Shown: positions 60,837 through 64,000 of the stretch, one piece after another
Layout of the letters: each line of letters opens with the position of its first letter
How positions within the stretch are numbered: position 1 is the first letter of the stretch
Assembly: GCA_965279595.1 (NCBI GenBank)
Contig: OZ257246.1
Span: 930,001-994,000, forward strand
Direction: 5' to 3'
Length of the DNA: 64,000 nucleotides
Source: CAIKLP01 sp965279595
Lineage (GTDB): Bacteria > Bacteroidota > Bacteroidia > Sphingobacteriales > Sphingobacteriaceae
Notes under the pieces: model-generated
Seen by the model: only the letters and a program-made list of their open reading frames with translations
Told to the model about the DNA's origin: nothing
The model's database searches: none
Position numbers and translations under genes: made by a program

Positions 60837-61621
60837 TCTGGTATTTTAATTCGTTGACCTGGATGGATTAAATTTGATTTTAAATGATTTAATTTTCTTA
60901 TTGCATTTACACTTGTATGATATTTCCTAGCTATAACATATAAGGAGTCGCCATTCTTTACTTTGTAAATTTTTGAATTGCTAAAACTTTTTACGACTTT
61001 TTTCCTAAAACTTTCATTTGCCTTAATTATTGTATTTGATGAAATTGAATCAACAATTAAGTTAACTGAATCGAGTGAGTCTAAGCCAGCAGTATCAGTA
61101 TCTGGTATGCCAAATAATAAATCATATTGATGCAATTCATATAATTTAATCGTCTTTAATAAATGAGTAGCATATGTTTTACTGGCTGCATAACCAGACC
61201 GTTGTAAGCCATGTGCCCATTTCTTATATTCTGTTGGACCGTATTGAAATAGAAATGCATATTTTTTATTTACAGAAAGAAATCTTGATCTGTCTTTATA
61301 TGCTTCCTCAACTGTTTCATAATCTCTGAAGCAATTATTTCTTCTATTATTATTCCGATAAAACTTTTTGCCTTTCCAATTTGACGAGCATTTCACTCCG
61401 AAATGATTGTTCGCGTAAACAGCTAGTTGACTTGTTCCATTTGCTGACTCATGCAATGCTTGTGCTAACGTAATGCTTGCTGGTATCCCAGTAAGTTTCA
61501 TTTCTTCGATAGCCAACGTCTTATATTTTTCAATATAATTATACGCAGAAGATTCTTTGCGTTGTGCAAAAACTAATGTGAGTTGAATAAGAAAAAGAAG
61601 AAGTATTGTGATCTTTTTCAT
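60833..61621 (-). CDS. Exported glucosaminidase (GH73) with LysM domain, paralogue
   Basis: 262 residues: signal peptide (ITILLLFLIQLTLVFAQ), GH73 domain (GIPASITLAQALHESANGTSQLA, NHFGVKCSSNWKGKKFY, LQRSGYAASKTYATHLLKTIKLY), a longer Ser/Val/Asp-rich linker (about 170-215) and C-terminal LysM (YKVKNGDSLYVIARKYHTSV). It aligns along its length with the downstream gene, so they arose by tandem duplication. The linker is the main difference. Confidence 0.9.
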   Translation of the reverse strand: MKKITILLLFLIQLTLVFAQRKESSAYNYIEKYKTLAIEEMKLTGIPASITLAQALHESANGTSQLAVYANNHFGVKCSSNWKGKKFYRNNNRRNNCFRDYETVEEAYKDRSRFLSVNKKYAFLFQYGPTEYKKWAHGLQRSGYAASKTYATHLLKTIKLYELHQYDLLFGIPDTDTAGLDSLDSVNLIVDSISSNTIIKANESFRKKVVKSFSNSKIYKVKNGDSLYVIARKYHTSVNAIRKLNHLKSNLIHPGQRIKIPE

Positions 61622-61659
61622 GATTACAAGATACGAATCTTTACTTATTGAAAAAGAAT

Positions 61660-62301
61660 TTATTTTTTTCTTGCAATCATTAAACCATCTCGAATTGGAA
61701 ATAATACATTTTCAACTCGTTCATCATTCTGAATAAATTTATTGTAATTTAATATTGCTTGTGTATCCTTGTCAATTTTTGATGCATTGCTAATTACTTT
61801 ACCACTCCATAAAACATTATCTGCAATGATGTATCCACCTGAATTAACTTTATCAAAAATTAAATGATAATAATTTAAATAATTTTCTTTGTCGGCATCA
61901 ATAAAGATGATATCAAATTTTTCTGAAAGTGTTGGTATCAAATCTAAAGCATTTCCAATTTGATAATTTATTTGAGAACGATAATTTGATTTTTGAAAAT
62001 AAGTCTCCACCATTTCTTCTAATTCGGCATTGATATCAATTGTGGTTAACTTTCCATTTGTTGTAAGTCCTTCTGCCAAGCAAAGAGCTGAATAGCCTGT
62101 ATATGTGCCTATTTCCAAAATATTTTCGGGCTTTATCATTTTACTTAACATACTTAAAACTCTGCCTTGAAAATGACCAGAAATCATTCTTGGCATCAAC
62201 ACCTTCAAATTAGTTTCTCTATCTAATTCTTTTAATAAATCAGATTCAACTCCACTATGTTCTAATATATAATTTGCTAATTGGGGTTCTAAAAATTCCA
62301 T
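61660..62301 (-). CDS. SAM-dependent O-methyltransferase
   Basis: A 213-residue class I methyltransferase of the caffeoyl-CoA/catechol O-methyltransferase family: SAM-binding ILEIGTYTGYSALCLAEGL, FDIIFIDADKENYLNYYHLI (metal-binding type Asp) and GGYIIADNVLWSGKV. The natural substrate in bacteria of this type is unclear. Its ATG shares one base with the stop of the M16 peptidase gene, so they are cotranscribed. Confidence 0.9.
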   Translation of the reverse strand: MEFLEPQLANYILEHSGVESDLLKELDRETNLKVLMPRMISGHFQGRVLSMLSKMIKPENILEIGTYTGYSALCLAEGLTTNGKLTTIDINAELEEMVETYFQKSNYRSQINYQIGNALDLIPTLSEKFDIIFIDADKENYLNYYHLIFDKVNSGGYIIADNVLWSGKVISNASKIDKDTQAILNYNKFIQNDERVENVLFPIRDGLMIARKK

Positions 62302-63533
62302 TATGCTTCTGGTGAAAATGTTAAATAGCTTAATTTTTTAGGATCAAAAATCTCATTACAAACTTCTAAAATTTGACTGGATGTTATGGCATTTATTTCT
62401 TTATAAATTAATTCTAATGAATCAGATTTTCCTTCTTCAAGTATATTTTTTGAAATTGCAAGTAGTACTGACAATCTGCTTTCTTCAGCTAATGAAATTT
62501 GTCCAATAAACTTTTGCTTTGCTTGTTGTAAAGAAGTGCTTCCTAATTTATTTTCTCTTAATTTTTTTAATTCTTTATTTACTAAAGATTGACACTTGTC
62601 CATTTTATCTTTATCAGTGCCCATATAAATACTAAATGTGCCTGTATCTGAAAATGGAATGTAATTAGATTCTATACTATAGCAAATTCCATGCTTCTCT
62701 CTAATTTCTAAATTTAATTTGGAGCTCATGCCTGGTCCACCTAAAAAATTGTTTAATAAAAGCATAGCTACTTTATTTTTATGATGAGTAGAATAGCATC
62801 TGTTTCCAATCATGGCATGTGATTGAACAATAGGTTTAAAAACTTGTATCAGCGAAGGTTTGTAGGCCAATGGTTTTTGTCTAATCTTTTTTGAGTTATT
62901 CTTTTTAATTCCACCCAAATATTTTTCTGCGATAGTAATTATTTTATTGAAATCACTTCCACCATAAACACCCAAAATAATTTCATCAGTTTTATAATTG
63001 TTTTTTATGTATTGATGAATATCGGTCGATGTTAATTTATTAACAGTTTCTGCTGTACCAAGAATATTATTTCCAAGGCTGTGTTTTTTAAATAGCAAAG
63101 CTTCAAAATCATCTTGTATTGCTTCTTCAGGTAAATCTAAATACGAATCAATTTCATCTAGAATTACTTCTTTTTCTTTTTTCATTTCTTTGACAGGAAA
63201 TGTAGAATGAAATAAAATATCTGTGAATAAATCTATCGCTCTTTCAAGATGTTGATTTAGGAAAGAAGCATGTACACACGTTTGTTCTTTTGTGGTATAG
63301 GCATTAATATCTCCACCTACTACTTCTAATCTATTTAATAATTGATAAGTTGATCTTCTACTGGTACCTTTAAATAAAAGGTGTTCTATGAAATGGGCTA
63401 AACCATCCTTCCCTTTTTCTTCATCTCTTGAACCACTATTAATAACAATGCAACTATGTGTAATATCAGTTAATGGACTAGGTTTGTGTAAAACTTTAAT
63501 GCCATTTGAAAGACTGTATAACTGATATTCCAT
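62301..63533 (-). CDS. M16-family zinc peptidase
   Basis: Pitrilysin/processing-peptidase type. The zinc motif HFIEHLLFKGT (HxxEH) lies near residue 45, with downstream EKEVILDEIDSYLDLPEEA carrying the third ligand Glu. The second half-domain starts around 210. 410 residues from ATG 63533, whose product opens MEYQLYSLSNGIKVLHK; an ATG seven codons upstream (63554) is equally readable. No signal peptide was seen, so it is probably cytoplasmic. It is divergent from hpt. Confidence 0.88.
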   Translation of the reverse strand: MEYQLYSLSNGIKVLHKPSPLTDITHSCIVINSGSRDEEKGKDGLAHFIEHLLFKGTSRRSTYQLLNRLEVVGGDINAYTTKEQTCVHASFLNQHLERAIDLFTDILFHSTFPVKEMKKEKEVILDEIDSYLDLPEEAIQDDFEALLFKKHSLGNNILGTAETVNKLTSTDIHQYIKNNYKTDEIILGVYGGSDFNKIITIAEKYLGGIKKNNSKKIRQKPLAYKPSLIQVFKPIVQSHAMIGNRCYSTHHKNKVAMLLLNNFLGGPGMSSKLNLEIREKHGICYSIESNYIPFSDTGTFSIYMGTDKDKMDKCQSLVNKELKKLRENKLGSTSLQQAKQKFIGQISLAEESRLSVLLAISKNILEEGKSDSLELIYKEINAITSSQILEVCNEIFDPKKLSYLTFSPEA

Positions 63534-63590
63534 TTTATTTTTGTTGTTATTCATTAAATGTACCTAGCTTTAAATTTTTAAAATGATTTT

Positions 63591-63598
63591 CAAACTTA
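63591..63598 (-). promoter_or_regulatory. Putative M16-gene promoter, TAAGTTTG
   Basis: The plus strand CAAACTTA gives TAAGTTTG on the minus strand, matching TAnnTTTG, 36 bases before the ATG at 63554. It overlaps the hpt start on the other strand. Weak evidence. Confidence 0.3.
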
Positions 63599-64000
63599 TG
63601 ATTAAAATTAAAGATAAATACTTCCAACCATTTATTTCAGAAGATAAGATACAAAATAGAATTAAAGAAATGGGTAAAACAATCAGCAATGATTATGTTG
63701 GAAAAACCCCCGTGCTAATTTGCGTGCTTACAGGTTCTGTATTTTTCACTACTGATTTGATGCGTGAAATTAGTTTGCCAAGTTCTATGGCTTGCATAAA
63801 AATTAGTTCATATGAAGGATTGAATTCAACAGAAAATTGTATAATTGAATTGGACCTGAAAGATGATTTGAAAGGAAAAGATTTAATTATTGTAGAAGAC
63901 ATTATTGATACTGGAAACACTTTGAATTTTCTCTTAAATCATTTAAAAAGTTTTGAACCAGCCACAATAAAAATTGCAAGTTTATTATTAAAACCTAAAT
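63598..64000 (+). CDS. hpt: Hypoxanthine phosphoribosyltransferase, 5' part
   Basis: The reading frame is open to the window end, so the gene is truncated here after about 134 codons. The product begins MIKIKDKYFQPFISEDK, has VLICVLTGSVFFTTDLMREI, the KISSYEG loop and the PRPP-binding motif LIIVEDIIDTGNTL near residue 97-110. It salvages hypoxanthine or guanine to the nucleotides. An in-frame ATG at 63583 adds five residues. It is divergent from the M16 gene. Confidence 0.9.
   Translation, partial: MIKIKDKYFQPFISEDKIQNRIKEMGKTISNDYVGKTPVLICVLTGSVFFTTDLMREISLPSSMACIKISSYEGLNSTENCIIELDLKDDLKGKDLIIVEDIIDTGNTLNFLLNHLKSFEPATIKIASLLLKPK

Noticed and set aside
1..64000. CRISPR arrays, tRNA or rRNA genes, transposases, integrases, toxin-antitoxin or defence genes
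   Set aside because: None found on reading the intergenic regions and the reading frames; gene content is core chromosomal.

Overview
The window reads as the chromosomal core of a low-GC member of the Bacteroidota. The signs are: rpsB-tsf-pyrH-frr; the mutY-ssb-gldE-gldD block with its divergent HU/TPR/small-basic-protein/rng block; Omp28-type and type IX secretion (T9SS) sorting-domain proteins; acpP-fabF-rnc beside an IPExxxVDY-family gene and pyk; few Shine-Dalgarno-like sites; and repeated TAnnTTTG -7 boxes, the primary promoter type of this phylum. I cannot place it below phylum. No tRNA, rRNA, CRISPR array, prophage or insertion sequence was seen.

Layout. 0-5 kb: translation genes, then mqnD (futalosine menaquinone route) and hldD (LPS heptose). 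5-9.5 kb: PPK2, a frameshifted barrel gene, Dps, a 414-bp gene-free stretch with hairpins, a DinB-like protein and a secreted M28 peptidase. 9.5-16 kb: rng, a 29-residue basic protein missed by length cut-offs, TPR, HU, then mutY, ssb, gldE, gldD. 16-29 kb: a very large propeller/barrel protein, MBL hydrolase, LolC/E-like permease, mqnB, a pterin pair (PTPS and folE), HlyIII, rbfA, GT2, an MsbA-like exporter, hflX and a membrane cytochrome c.

29-40 kb is the most distinctive part: two consecutive amidohydrolase-type proteins (three modules, only one with an obvious metal site), then an envelope cluster of an Omp28 lipoprotein, a barrel, a TlpA thioredoxin and two T9SS cargo proteins, which looks like an uncharacterised extracytoplasmic thiol-redox module. 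40-54 kb: tex, pdhB, a UvrD helicase-nuclease with a probable Fe-S clasp, two unknown envelope genes bracketed by a 59-bp repeat whose centre is flipped between copies, B12-dependent nrdJ and pyk. Two DnaA-box-like sites in inverted orientation lie just upstream of the predicted nrdJ promoter. 54-64 kb: fatty-acid, lipid and nucleotide housekeeping genes, two tandem glucosaminidases, an O-methyltransferase, an M16 peptidase and the start of hpt.

The genes jointly describe a menaquinone-respiring, heptose-LPS, T9SS/gliding-type envelope organism. Family names come from motif recognition without database searches; promoters and structures are pattern matches only.
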